From Planctomycetota bacterium (lineage in GTDB: Bacteria; Planctomycetota; Planctomycetia; Planctomycetales; Planctomycetaceae), in the NCBI GenBank assembly GCA_016872645.1, contig VGZH01000023.1, positions 1 to 64,000 of the forward strand: DNA of 64,000 bases, in the 5' to 3' direction. The notes beneath the pieces are model-generated. The model made no database searches. It worked only from the letters and a program-made list of their open reading frames with translations, and was not told the DNA's origin. Position numbers and translations under genes: made by a program. This document shows positions 1 to 9,006 of the stretch, piece by piece; position 1 is the stretch's first letter, and each line of letters opens with the position of its first letter.

Positions 1-221
1 CTCTGATGTTTCTAGCAGCGATCGCCCATGTCCGATTCTGGCATCCAACTCGGTTGACGTGGTTAGACGAAGTTGATTCATCCGCTGCTGCGCCCGTTCA
101 ATAGAGACAGTGACCTCCTGAAAGACGTCTTGACGGACTTCGCGGAATTTCAATATCCAACCACGCGACGTTCTGCAATTTCGGCCGGTGCTTGATACAT
201 GACATTTCAAGGAGGAATTCG

Positions 222-485
222 ATGGATCAGAATCTTGTCATCATAGGCTATCTCGATGCCGGAACCGGAAGTCTGATATTTCAGATTCTGGCTGCCAGCC
301 TCGTGAGCGCTGGGGTCGTTTTTGGCGGCGTGGTGACACAATTGCGCAGCTTCTTCTCACGCGTAGTACTTCGACGTCGACCGGAACAGCCCGTGGGCGA
401 GTCTCCGGTGTCGTCCGACAAAACAGTCATTGCTTTACACGGCGAGAAGACGCAGGAGTCGGTGACGCACCGCAAGGCGGCTTGA
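222..485 (+). CDS. Small membrane protein of a polysaccharide cluster (LDAGTGS motif)
   Basis: An 87-residue protein of unknown function. The ATG at 222 is preceded by a near-perfect ribosome binding site (AAGGAGG, 209-215), so I prefer it to the in-frame TTG at 192. Residues about 10-16 read LDAGTGS and run straight into one hydrophobic helix (about 17-36). A basic segment and a polar, probably cytoplasmic tail follow. I recall small proteins with a similar Asp-x-Gly-Thr-Gly-Ser N-terminus beside sulfatase-like and glycosyltransferase genes in bacterial surface-polysaccharide clusters, which fits the neighbours here. It is the first gene of a plus-strand run that continues with a methyltransferase and a membrane sulfatase-like protein. 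A scaffold or assembly role would be inference only. Confidence 0.75.
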   Translation: MDQNLVIIGYLDAGTGSLIFQILAASLVSAGVVFGGVVTQLRSFFSRVVLRRRPEQPVGESPVSSDKTVIALHGEKTQESVTHRKAA

Positions 486-594
486 TCGCGTGGAGTATTC
501 TGAAATCAGGCCGGGCAGGCATGAAGCAAACCCGACGATCGGTCACTTTCCCGCGCATGCGGGAATTCGTATTGAGTTCTACAAGGATGTGTCC

Positions 595-1992
595 ATGGCA
601 TTCGCGGCACGTGTGCCCGGTTCATTTCGAGATCCCAGTGGCTTCGTCTTTTCGCGACAAGGCATCGTTCATCGGCAGATCGCGCCATCCTATGCCCCGC
701 AATACGAGCGACTGATTTCGAGTGGGCTGTACGACGAGCTTGTAAGTGACGAGTTGCTGCTTCCGCACCAAGAGCTCGATGTCCGACTGGCCTTTTCGGA
801 GGAAGCCTACAAAGTTCTCCGACCTGCTCAGCTTCCATTTATTTCTTATCCGTTCGAGTGGAGCTTCAGTCAACTCAAGGATGCCGCACTGACCACGCTG
901 CGAATCCAGCGTGCGGCTTTGAAGCGTGGGATGACACTCAAAGACGCGAGTGCCTACAACATCCAGTTGTTCGATGCGCGGCCGGCACTGATCGACACGC
1001 TCTCGTTTGAGTTTTATGAGGCTGGCAGTCCGTGGGTTGCCTACCGGCAGTTTTGTCAGCACTTCCTGGCTCCGCTGGCTCTGATGAGCCGAACCGATGT
1101 CCGTCTGGGCCAGCTTTTTCGCACCTATATTGATGGCGTGCCGCTCGATCTCGCTTCGCGACTGCTCCCGTATCGGACACGCTTCGGGCTTGGTCTGGGG
1201 TTGCATGTGCATGCTCATGCCAAGGCCCAACAAGTGTACTCCAATCATTCGTCGTCGGACAAAGCGCGTCCCTCACGAGGCATGTCGTTCAAAGCGCTTC
1301 AGTCGCTGGTGACGCATCTCGAACAAACGATTTTGGGATTGAATGCGCCCACTCAGCAGACGGAATGGGCGGACTATTACGACGCCAACAACAATTACGG
1401 CAAGGACGGGCTCGATGCCAAAGAACGAGTGGTCCAGAGCATTCTGGCGGATCGTCCCCCCAACACCGTTTGGGATCTGGGAGCGAATGACGGCCGTTTC
1501 AGTCGATTGGCTCGCGGGGCGGGTGCCAGTTCGGTGGTCGCCTGGGACATCGATCCGAACTGCGTGGATGCGAGCTATCGCCAAGTCATCGCTCATCGTG
1601 AGCAGGGCCACTTTCCGCTCCTTTTAGATTTGACGAATCCCAGCCCCGCGATGGGTTGGGCACATCGAGAGCGACTGTCTTTGGCCGAACGAGGGCCGGT
1701 CGATGTTGTCTTGGCTCTCGGGTTGATTCATCACCTGGCCATCTCGAACAACGTGCCGCTGTCCCAGGTGGCCGCCTATTTTCGAACGCTGACTCGGCGA
1801 CTCGTCATCGAGTGGGTTCCCAAGGAGGACTCTCAAGTCCGGAAACTCCTGGCGACACGGCCAGACATTTTTCCGGACTACGTTCAGTCGAAGTTCGAGG
1901 CTGACTTTGCCAACCAGTTTCACATTCTGCAAAAGGTCTCCGTGGAGGGAACATGCCGCACACTGTATCTGATGGAATCCCAGCCAAGCTGA
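595..1992 (+). CDS. NoeA-like SAM-dependent methyltransferase
   Basis: About 465 residues. The N-terminal 250 residues (GSFRDPSGFVF near residue 8) resemble the NoeA/nodulation-type methyltransferases of polysaccharide clusters. The C-terminal half carries a class I SAM-binding motif near residue 291 (WDLGANDGRFS) followed by an acidic strand end (AWDID). It probably methylates a sugar or glycan precursor in the cytoplasm; the substrate cannot be read from the sequence. An upstream in-frame GTG at 490 would add 35 residues of unlikely composition. I chose the ATG at 595 because AAGGA lies about 7 bases before it and the family-like sequence begins there. Its TGA overlaps the ATG of the next gene (TGATG), implying translational coupling. 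Confidence 0.8.
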   Translation: MAFAARVPGSFRDPSGFVFSRQGIVHRQIAPSYAPQYERLISSGLYDELVSDELLLPHQELDVRLAFSEEAYKVLRPAQLPFISYPFEWSFSQLKDAALTTLRIQRAALKRGMTLKDASAYNIQLFDARPALIDTLSFEFYEAGSPWVAYRQFCQHFLAPLALMSRTDVRLGQLFRTYIDGVPLDLASRLLPYRTRFGLGLGLHVHAHAKAQQVYSNHSSSDKARPSRGMSFKALQSLVTHLEQTILGLNAPTQQTEWADYYDANNNYGKDGLDAKERVVQSILADRPPNTVWDLGANDGRFSRLARGAGASSVVAWDIDPNCVDASYRQVIAHREQGHFPLLLDLTNPSPAMGWAHRERLSLAERGPVDVVLALGLIHHLAISNNVPLSQVAAYFRTLTRRLVIEWVPKEDSQVRKLLATRPDIFPDYVQSKFEADFANQFHILQKVSVEGTCRTLYLMESQPS

Positions 1993-3554
1993 TGCCGAAA
2001 TGGGAAGACGCACATCCGTGGCTGCTTCCAGCGTTGGTGGTCATGTCATTGGGCTCGAGGAACGTCAATTATTTTACGCTGGCCGACGTGCTCGCCATGC
2101 TCGGACTCACATTGTTGCCAATCACGGTCGGCTTTCTGGTGTTGGTGTTCATCCGGCGCAGCGCGCGCCATGCAGCATTGCTGACTTCGTGGATCAGCCT
2201 TCTGGTCTTCTACTACGGCTCGCTGTGTGATGGCCTTGCGACCATTCCCAACGGGGGCGGTGCCGCACTTCACCATGGCGTACTGATTTCGATTGGCGTA
2301 GGAGTGACGGCGGTCATCTGGAATCTTGCCGGAGAATTGAAATCGCTCTCGAAATTCGTATCGCTGACGATGTTGATCCCGCTGCTGTGCTTCAGCGCAA
2401 AACTTGGAATGATTTTGGTGCGGGAACCGCGATTACCGCAGATCGACTTTGCAAAGACTTCTACGGCTTTGTCTGAAGTCGCCTCTGCGGAAGATGGCCG
2501 CCCCGACATTTACTACATCGTTCTTGACAGCTACAGCCGCGGTGATGTCCTTCAGAAGTCCTACGACTTCGACAATTCCGAGTTCTTAGACGGACTCCGT
2601 CAACGCGGATTTTATGTGGCCGAAAAGAGCAGCACGAACTACACCATGACGGCTTTTTCGCTGTCATCAACTCTCAACATGCGCTATCACGAATCGTTCA
2701 ATCCTCAATGGGGATTCAAGTCACTCGCCCAAATGCTGCGGGTCCATGAGGTTGGACAAAATCTGCGCGACTGCGGATATCAACTGATTCACTTCAATAC
2801 TTACTTTATGCCGACAGCCTGCTCCGAAATTTCTCATCTGTCGCTTGGTGAGCCAACAACGTGGCTTCCCGTCGGAACTCGCACGTTGGCGATTCAAATG
2901 ATTAGTCACAGCGCTTTTAACTTTTGCTATGGAGGAGAGAAAGGGATCATCGCCGCAGAGCATCGTCGCGCTTTCAGGCAACTCGCGGAGATACCGAAGT
3001 TACGGGGGCCGAAGTTTACTTTCTGCCATCTGATCACTCCGCACAAGCCGTATGTCTTTACCCGCGATGGCCAGACCGATTGGAATCTCGACCAAACCAG
3101 TCCAAAAGTCTACGTCGATCAAGTCGTCTACTTGAATCGGGAAGTGATGCGCACGATCGACGCCATCCGCTCGAAGAGCAAGACTCCACCCATCATCATT
3201 GTCCAATCGGATCACGGTCCGGGCCGCAACTTGGTGAAGGGCAGTTTGGATCATGTGCAGGGGCGAATTCCGATTCTCAACGCGTATCTTGTTCCCGAGT
3301 CGATGCGGAGCGAACTGTATCCGACGATCACTCCGGTCAACACTTTTCGGCTGCTGTTCTCAAAATGCTTTGGGTTTGACTATGCGCCGCTGCCCGATCG
3401 GAATTTCCTCATTCACGAAACGATCTGGTCGAGCATCATGGAAGTTTCCGACAAGGTCCACGACGGGACACCGGAGCCAGGGCTGCTGAGCCCGGCGGCT
3501 CTCTCCAAGGTGAATTCAATTGCCAAAGGAGAAGCCACGACTCAAATGGACTGA
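1992..3554 (+). CDS. Membrane-anchored sulfatase-like hydrolase/transferase
   Basis: A 520-residue protein with about four hydrophobic segments in the first 150 residues, followed by an alkaline-phosphatase/sulfatase-fold domain on the periplasmic side. Supporting motifs are DIYYIVLDSYSR near residue 172 (first metal-binding strand), STNYTMTAFSL near 222 (nucleophile region, probably Thr or Ser), HLITPHKPY near 350 and SDHGPG near 406. Proteins of this build transfer or remove phospho-substituents or sulfate on surface glycans; the substrate is unknown. The start at 1992 overlaps the preceding stop codon. A longer start at 1953 is possible but would overlap the previous gene by 40 bases. Confidence 0.8.
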   Translation: MPKWEDAHPWLLPALVVMSLGSRNVNYFTLADVLAMLGLTLLPITVGFLVLVFIRRSARHAALLTSWISLLVFYYGSLCDGLATIPNGGGAALHHGVLISIGVGVTAVIWNLAGELKSLSKFVSLTMLIPLLCFSAKLGMILVREPRLPQIDFAKTSTALSEVASAEDGRPDIYYIVLDSYSRGDVLQKSYDFDNSEFLDGLRQRGFYVAEKSSTNYTMTAFSLSSTLNMRYHESFNPQWGFKSLAQMLRVHEVGQNLRDCGYQLIHFNTYFMPTACSEISHLSLGEPTTWLPVGTRTLAIQMISHSAFNFCYGGEKGIIAAEHRRAFRQLAEIPKLRGPKFTFCHLITPHKPYVFTRDGQTDWNLDQTSPKVYVDQVVYLNREVMRTIDAIRSKSKTPPIIIVQSDHGPGRNLVKGSLDHVQGRIPILNAYLVPESMRSELYPTITPVNTFRLLFSKCFGFDYAPLPDRNFLIHETIWSSIMEVSDKVHDGTPEPGLLSPAALSKVNSIAKGEATTQMD

Positions 3555-3747
3555 TCGTCGTCTCAAAAGTTGCCAAATCGCGGTGATTCCGCAATCAAAA
3601 ATGTCGTTGCTGAATATTTTCATCGACCAGATTATGGCGTTGGCTAAGGATAGCCAGATATGTTCATCCGACCCAAAGCGAACGCACGGCCGTACCCTTC
3701 GTGATGTATGGCCCCCAGGCTGCGGACTCAGAATTGAAAGGTCTGCC

Positions 3748-4470
3748 ATGTGGTTTCCAACTTTGAAATGGATTTATCGCGCGTGGCGCTATCGCCTCGC
3801 GACTGAACGAGACGAGATCGCGTTTGTCCGCAGCCATCTTGGTCCAGGGGATGTCGCGATCGATATCGGTGCCCATAAGGGAGCTTTCTCCTATTGGATG
3901 GCGCGGCAGGTTGGGCCTCGCGGTCACGTTTTCTCTTTTGAACCACAGCCCGTTTTGGCCAACCGTTTAGTGCAGTTGGTTCGAGGCCAGAATTGGTCTC
4001 AGGTGACAGTGGAAAATCGCGCGCTTTCGTCTCAAGAGGGAGTTGCGACTCTCTCGGTCCCGGGAGGTAAGCCATCGCCCGGTGCCACGCTTGAGCCACG
4101 TGACGTGAACCTCTGCGAACAGATCACTGTGCCGGTCTCGACGCTCGACAGCTATTTTGCCGATCGCCAAGTCTCGGCCATCAAACTGGTGAAGTGCGAC
4201 GTGGAGGGGCATGAGCTAGAGGTATTTCGAGGTGCCGCTCAGTTGTTGCGACAACACAAGCCGCTACTGCTCTTCGAGTGTGAAACTCGACACCGCCAGG
4301 ACGGTCGCTTGGACGACGTCTTCCGATTTTTGATCGATCTGGGTTACCGGGGCGAGTTCTTTCGACAGGGCAAGCTCACGAGCCTCCAACAGTTTGACCC
4401 GGTGATCCATCAAGCTGACCCGGAAAACGCTGCGTACGCCAACAATTTCGTATTCACCGCGACGGCATAG
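3748..4470 (+). CDS. FkbM family methyltransferase (first copy)
   Basis: About 240 residues. The SAM-binding motif I is VAIDIGAHKGAFSY near residue 37, followed by FSFEPQP (motif II region). Near residue 150 is KLVKCDVEGHELEVFRGA, the conserved Asp-Val-Glu-Gly block of FkbM O-methyltransferases. Such enzymes methylate sugar hydroxyls in surface or secondary-metabolite glycans. The frame is open back to 3520, but residues upstream of 3748 look non-coding, and GAAAGG lies about 6 bases before the ATG at 3748. An alternative ATG is at 3601. A second FkbM gene follows 23 bases downstream. Confidence 0.8.
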   Translation: MWFPTLKWIYRAWRYRLATERDEIAFVRSHLGPGDVAIDIGAHKGAFSYWMARQVGPRGHVFSFEPQPVLANRLVQLVRGQNWSQVTVENRALSSQEGVATLSVPGGKPSPGATLEPRDVNLCEQITVPVSTLDSYFADRQVSAIKLVKCDVEGHELEVFRGAAQLLRQHKPLLLFECETRHRQDGRLDDVFRFLIDLGYRGEFFRQGKLTSLQQFDPVIHQADPENAAYANNFVFTATA

Positions 4471-4493
4471 TTTCTTCGCCGCAAAGGATTGCC

Positions 4494-5195
4494 ATGCGAT
4501 TCAAATACCTGATGAAAACCCTGCTGAGCCCCTTCACCGTTCGGATTCGAGCGGGAGCGCTACAAGGTCGGCGATGGGTCATAGCCAGCGGCAGCCGCTT
4601 CGTGAAGGGCACCTATGAGCCGATTCAGTCGGAGGCGTTTCACCGGCTGATCCATCCCGGCAGTGTGGTCTTCGATGTCGGCGCGCACGTCGGCTACTAC
4701 ACCGTGCTGTCGTCGGTCTTGGCCGGCCCGAGTGGCCAAGTTATTGCCTTCGAGCCGCTACCAGCCAATCTCAAATATCTCCGCCGGCACTTGCAATTGA
4801 ATGCCTGCGGCAACGTGCGAGTTCTGACGAACTGCGTCGGCGAGGGTTCGTCAACAGCAAGGTTCGATGATTCACACGGCACCGGCGTTGGCCATCTGGC
4901 GACCGCAGGCAGGCTCGAAGTCCAAGTCCGTTCGTTGGACGAGATGGTCGAATCCGGAGAACTCCCGATTCCGCAGTTCATCAAGATCGACGTCGAAGGT
5001 GCCGAGTTGCTGGTGCTCCGCGGAGCGGAACAATTGCTGCGACGACATCACCCGACGCTGGTCCTTTCGACTCACAGCGACGACTTAGATCGAGCTTGTT
5101 TGCAGCGGCTGTCCGAGTTCGGCTACGAGGTCGAGCATCTCGAAGCGGACGTGCTTGTTGCGCGAGTCAAGCTCGCCACAGCAATTGCCGCTTGA
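4494..5195 (+). CDS. FkbM family methyltransferase (second copy)
   Basis: A 233-residue protein of the same family as its upstream neighbour but clearly diverged. Motif I is VVFDVGAHVGYYTV near residue 60, then IAFEPLPANL, and FIKIDVEGAELLVLRGAEQLL near residue 160. It is a predicted cytoplasmic O-methyltransferase acting on a glycan or lipid-linked sugar. The two FkbM genes suggest two methylation positions on the same polymer (inference). The start ATG at 4494 leaves a 23-base spacer from the previous stop. 116 bases separate it from the heptosyltransferase. Confidence 0.83.
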   Translation: MRFKYLMKTLLSPFTVRIRAGALQGRRWVIASGSRFVKGTYEPIQSEAFHRLIHPGSVVFDVGAHVGYYTVLSSVLAGPSGQVIAFEPLPANLKYLRRHLQLNACGNVRVLTNCVGEGSSTARFDDSHGTGVGHLATAGRLEVQVRSLDEMVESGELPIPQFIKIDVEGAELLVLRGAEQLLRRHHPTLVLSTHSDDLDRACLQRLSEFGYEVEHLEADVLVARVKLATAIAA

Positions 5196-5311
5196 GAACA
5201 AATTGATCTCGAACAGTTGGATCGTCCGTGGCGGTACGAGCGATTCAGTCGGATGGATTTCCGATTCTCGGTGAACCCTTCGGTGCATAGCCCACCGCTG
5301 ACGACCCAATC

Positions 5312-6361
5312 ATGAAACTCGCCGTCTGGCTGCCCAATTGGATCGGTGACGTCGCGATGGCGACGCCAGCATTGCGTGCGCTGCGGGATCATTTCGTCGG
5401 CGCGGAGATCGTGGGCATCTTGCGTCCGTATGTGGCCGACGTGCTGGCCGGGACGACGCTGCTTGATCGCCTGTGGATTCACAAACTCAAGCAATCTCGT
5501 GCGGACGCTTGGAGGTTTCTACGAGCACTCCGTCGGGAACGCTTCGATCAGGCGGTCGTGTTGCCGAACTCCTTGCGTTCCGCCGCGTGGGCGTGGGCAT
5601 CTGGAGCGAAACGGTCGCTTGGCTACGCACGCAATGGACGCAGCGTTCTGCTGACCGATCCGATTCCTGCACCGTCTTTGTCAGTGCCACATCCGGTGCT
5701 AGATGAGATGTTGCAGTTGGTCGCGCAGCTTGGCTGTCAAACGCTGTCACGGCAGTTGGAACTCGCGACGTTACCGCGCGATACGGAACAGCTGACGGCA
5801 TTTTGGAAACGTCATCCGGCTGCGGACTCCTCGAATTGTGTCTGCCTCAATTCCGGTGGGACTTCAGGTGCTTCCTCGGCGAAAGATTGGCCGACAGAAT
5901 CCTTCGCGGAATTGGCGCGTCGCCTCGCCGTCGAACTTGGCCAAACGGTCTTGGTTGTTTGCGGTCCCAACGAACGCGCGACGGCCCAACGTATTGTCGC
6001 CGAAGTCGCACATCCGCAGGTCGTGAGCTTGGCCGGAGAAACTGTGAGCATCGGACTGACAAAGGCCGCGATACGCGACTCGCGATTACTGGTCACAACG
6101 GATTCCGGACCTCGGCACTTTGCCGCTGCGTTCCGGGTTCCATGCCTGACACTCTTCGGGCCGACGCACATCAGATGGAGCGAGACGTTTCATCCGCTGG
6201 CTGTTCATCTGCAACACCGGTTGGATTGTGGTCCGTGCCAACAACGAGCCTGCCCACTCAAACATCATCGCTGTATGCGCGAGCTGACCGTCGACCACGT
6301 CTTCAGCGAGATCGTCCGGCGCTGGCCAAGTTCCTCCGCTCAAGTTTCCAAGGTCGCATGA
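5312..6361 (+). CDS. waaF: ADP-heptose--LPS heptosyltransferase (GT9 family)
   Basis: A 349-residue glycosyltransferase family 9 protein. The N-terminus is typical (KLAVWLPNWIGDVAMATPALRAL), with the glycine-rich acceptor-side loop. The donor-binding half contains LVVCGPNE near residue 212 and TDSGPRHFAAAF plus LFGPTH near 260-290. A cysteine-rich C-terminal motif (CGPCQQRACPLKHHRCM) is common in WaaF-like proteins. The enzyme transfers heptose to lipid A/inner core in the cytoplasm. The last 111 bases of this gene are duplicated, with divergence, at 8884-8994. The exact acceptor (WaaC, WaaF or WaaQ type) cannot be assigned, so the symbol is tentative. Confidence 0.85.
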   Translation: MKLAVWLPNWIGDVAMATPALRALRDHFVGAEIVGILRPYVADVLAGTTLLDRLWIHKLKQSRADAWRFLRALRRERFDQAVVLPNSLRSAAWAWASGAKRSLGYARNGRSVLLTDPIPAPSLSVPHPVLDEMLQLVAQLGCQTLSRQLELATLPRDTEQLTAFWKRHPAADSSNCVCLNSGGTSGASSAKDWPTESFAELARRLAVELGQTVLVVCGPNERATAQRIVAEVAHPQVVSLAGETVSIGLTKAAIRDSRLLVTTDSGPRHFAAAFRVPCLTLFGPTHIRWSETFHPLAVHLQHRLDCGPCQQRACPLKHHRCMRELTVDHVFSEIVRRWPSSSAQVSKVA

Positions 6362-6486
6362 GGCTCTTAGCGGAGTGGTTTGGTGATAGGTAGGTCATGG
6401 AAGAACACACATTGACGATCCGGTCAATTGGCCACATGATCCGACTTTATTTTGTTACTTGGCTTCGCAAGGGATGGCGATGAGTC

Positions 6487-7416
6487 ATGGTGTCGATTCG
6501 CTCCGAACAGGATTTCCAAGAACACTCGTTTTCGCAGGAGGTTTCCGTCTGCGGACTGCACGAGGAGCAGCAGACTGAGCCTCAGTCGATCGCGGCATGG
6601 CCACTGATCTTGGAACGACGCTCTGCGGACTTGGCGATCAGGCAGTCGCTGGTTCGTCGAATGATTTACGACTGTCGGCTTTCGAGGCCGCTTGTCGATC
6701 GGCTCTGGAATGACCTCGACTCGTTCGCTCAACGGGGGCGAGTCTTATCTGATCGAGCACGCGCTCAAGTGACGGCAATCCGTCTGGATGACGGGGAAAT
6801 CCAACACTCCTCGCACCTGCCACCGGGGCCACATGCTCGAAGACTGTCGCAACCTGCGATCGATGAAGGGGTTCTCAAGCGATTCCGTCTTTGCGGTTGG
6901 TGGCATACGTCGGGGCACATGTTTTTGCCAACGCGTGCGCAAAATTGCTGGGGTTATGGGCGTAAACTTTTGAAGGTCGGTCTCTTAACTCCCCGGCCAT
7001 TGGCGATGATTGAAGAGCGTGCAGGTCCGTTGCGATTTTGCTCGTCTGTGCTGACGGAATTTGTTCCAGGAATCAATTTGGATCGCTTTGTCCAACAGAC
7101 GGAACCTTCGACTCAAGAACTGAGTCGGTTGGCCGAAGACTTTGCAGAGATGTGGTTCAAATTTGGCCAATTGCGGTTGTCGCATGGCGACTTTTATCCT
7201 GGCAATCTGCTCGTCACACCAGATGGTCGGCTTCAATTGATCGATCTCGACCGCATGAACCAACACTGGTTCCGTCACCGCCATTTGCGGCAGCGCGAGA
7301 AAGACTGGAAGTGCTTTCAAGAACGGTCGCAACAAGTGCCAGCCCTTTGGGCGGCATTCCATGCGGCTGTCTTGCGACGTGAATCCCAAGCGGTTGGCAA
7401 CGAACAAGGAGTGTAA
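6487..7416 (+). CDS. LPS core kinase-like protein (WaaP/Kdo kinase family)
   Basis: A 309-residue protein with the protein-kinase-like fold of lipopolysaccharide kinases. The catalytic loop is RLSHGDFYPGNLLV near residue 235, followed by LQLIDLDRMN as the metal-binding Asp segment. The N-terminal 100 residues are poorly conserved, and the region around GYGRKLLKVGLLTPRPLA looks like the beta-strand/helix-C part. It is expected to phosphorylate a heptose or Kdo sugar of the LPS core using ATP. It lies 125 bases after the heptosyltransferase and 3 bases before the next gene, so those two are probably co-translated. This gene and the next are bracketed by the two copies of the heptosyltransferase tail. 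Confidence 0.75.
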   Translation: MVSIRSEQDFQEHSFSQEVSVCGLHEEQQTEPQSIAAWPLILERRSADLAIRQSLVRRMIYDCRLSRPLVDRLWNDLDSFAQRGRVLSDRARAQVTAIRLDDGEIQHSSHLPPGPHARRLSQPAIDEGVLKRFRLCGWWHTSGHMFLPTRAQNCWGYGRKLLKVGLLTPRPLAMIEERAGPLRFCSSVLTEFVPGINLDRFVQQTEPSTQELSRLAEDFAEMWFKFGQLRLSHGDFYPGNLLVTPDGRLQLIDLDRMNQHWFRHRHLRQREKDWKCFQERSQQVPALWAAFHAAVLRRESQAVGNEQGV

Positions 7417-7419
7417 TTC

Positions 7420-8811
7420 ATGAGCCAAGTCGAACATGATCAGGCCCGCGGGAAACCGGGCAAAGCAGTGCCGATTACTCTTTCGTTCGACAAGTTATAT
7501 CAGCAGGACTCAATTGCTGTGCGAGGCCTATTGCAATGTCTGCGCGAGATCTCCAGTGAAGGTCCAACATTTGTCTTATTGCTGGAGTCCTCACTGGATG
7601 AACGTTGCGTCAATGACAGAGACATTGACCTTCTGGGGACGACTACTGCTGTCGAATCGCTGTTGGCAGCCTGCTTCTCCTGGGCACAGTCAGGACGTTG
7701 CCACTTTCGTGTGACGCGGAAAAGAGAGGGCAATGTCGGCTTGGCTCTCTTCTCTCGATGTGGCAAGTTCCGCATTCAATTCGATCTTTTCACCGAATTG
7801 TGGCAACTGAATGGCGGGCGCTGCGGGTTACGTTTTGAGGATGTCGCCCACCTGTTGCCCCCTGGGCAGCCGGGTTTCGTGCGATTGCCTGTGCCCGTTG
7901 AGGCCGCAATTTACTTGCACAAGTACGTTGTGAAGAGAAGGTCGATTGAATCGAACAGGATCCGCCAACGATTGAATGGCTATTCGTCTGCCTGCCGACA
8001 AGCAGGGGCAATGGAGTCCGCCGACGATCTCGATGCCGTGTTGCAATATGGGCGTGTCGAGCCTGCGGCGCTGATTCGCGCCATACAGTTGCTTCGGTCG
8101 TACAACGTCGTTCCTTCGCTGACGAATTCTTGGCAATCAATGCGACGGCACTGGATCGCTCGCTGGCGACGATGGTGGTTCGGAGTAACTCGCCATCCGG
8201 CAGTGATTTCGTTCATGGGGTGCGATGGCGCGGGAAAGACGTCGCTCTCCGAGGGTCTGTCAAAGGAATCAAGCCTACCGGTCATCCTAAAGCCATTCGT
8301 TGGACGAAACCTGTATCGCAAATCGCTGATTTATCGCTTATTCGGAAGCTTTGTCCGACGAAGCCTGTCGATCAATCGGGACCGCTTTGACGAGAAGTGT
8401 TGTCTTCCGTTGTACCTTCAAGCAGCGGGGCATCTCCGGCGAAAAGTTTATTGGCGTCAACTTTTGGGTAGCCAGAAGCTGCTCGTGATGGATCGCACAT
8501 TGGTGGACCTGCTTTACACACAGCGTCTTTCGGACGAGGCAAAATTTGGACGCTGGGTTCGCCTTGCGGACTACTTCGGAATCCGACTACCGACCGTTCA
8601 CTTCGTCGTGGACTTCGAACGACTCCACGCTCGCAAAGCGGAATGTTCGGAGATCGCTCACCGACAATACGACGAGGACATGTTTTGGTTTCATGTTCGG
8701 CGCGTTCCGACGGATTACACCGTCTTCAGCAATTGCGGGACGTTCGATGACTCCAAGACAGCGCTGACTCACGTCATTCAAGCGAATTGGCCTCGACGGC
8801 GCGCGGCGTGA
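7420..8811 (+). CDS. Nucleotidyltransferase-like / P-loop (thymidylate-kinase-like) fusion
   Basis: A 463-residue protein with two parts. The first 180 residues resemble a nucleotidyltransferase fold, with LLESSLDERCVNDRDIDLLG near residue 48 offering the Asp-x-Asp pair. The C-terminal part from about residue 260 is a P-loop kinase: SFMGCDGAGKTSLSEGL is Walker A, and LLVMDRTLVDLLYTQ near 352 matches the DR(Y/S)-type segment of thymidylate-kinase-like enzymes. It is therefore probably a kinase acting on a small molecule or glycan of this cluster rather than housekeeping Tmk. It starts 3 bases after the LPS-kinase-like gene. The substrate is unknown. Confidence 0.65.
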   Translation: MSQVEHDQARGKPGKAVPITLSFDKLYQQDSIAVRGLLQCLREISSEGPTFVLLLESSLDERCVNDRDIDLLGTTTAVESLLAACFSWAQSGRCHFRVTRKREGNVGLALFSRCGKFRIQFDLFTELWQLNGGRCGLRFEDVAHLLPPGQPGFVRLPVPVEAAIYLHKYVVKRRSIESNRIRQRLNGYSSACRQAGAMESADDLDAVLQYGRVEPAALIRAIQLLRSYNVVPSLTNSWQSMRRHWIARWRRWWFGVTRHPAVISFMGCDGAGKTSLSEGLSKESSLPVILKPFVGRNLYRKSLIYRLFGSFVRRSLSINRDRFDEKCCLPLYLQAAGHLRRKVYWRQLLGSQKLLVMDRTLVDLLYTQRLSDEAKFGRWVRLADYFGIRLPTVHFVVDFERLHARKAECSEIAHRQYDEDMFWFHVRRVPTDYTVFSNCGTFDDSKTALTHVIQANWPRRRAA

Positions 8812-8883
8812 TACTCAACGGCGTTTGATTCCTTGGACTCATGGAAGTTTGACTGACCTCTTCGGCTTTTTTTCGGATGGATC

Positions 8884-8994
8884 TGCCCACTCAAACATCA
8901 TCGCTGTATGCGCGAGCTGACTGTCGATGACGCCTTCAGCGGGATCGTCCGACGTTGGCCAATTTTCTCTAATCAAGTTGCTAAAGTCGCGTGA
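8884..8994 (+). pseudogene. Relic copy of the heptosyltransferase 3' end
   Basis: These 111 bases align without gaps to 6251-6361, the last 111 bases of the heptosyltransferase gene including its stop. The first 38 bases are identical and about 16 bases differ overall (hand count). The frame is intact and would encode CPLKHHRCMRELTVDDAFSG and then the same style of C-terminus, but there is no body of the gene upstream. It is a leftover of a tandem or recombined paralogue. Confidence 0.8.
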
Positions 8995-9006
8995 ATGCTG
9001 TGTGAA

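Noticed and set aside
1-221. A 3' end of an upstream gene at the left edge
   Set aside because: No frame long enough or with recognisable residues was found. The stretch is more likely the leader and promoter of the small membrane protein gene.
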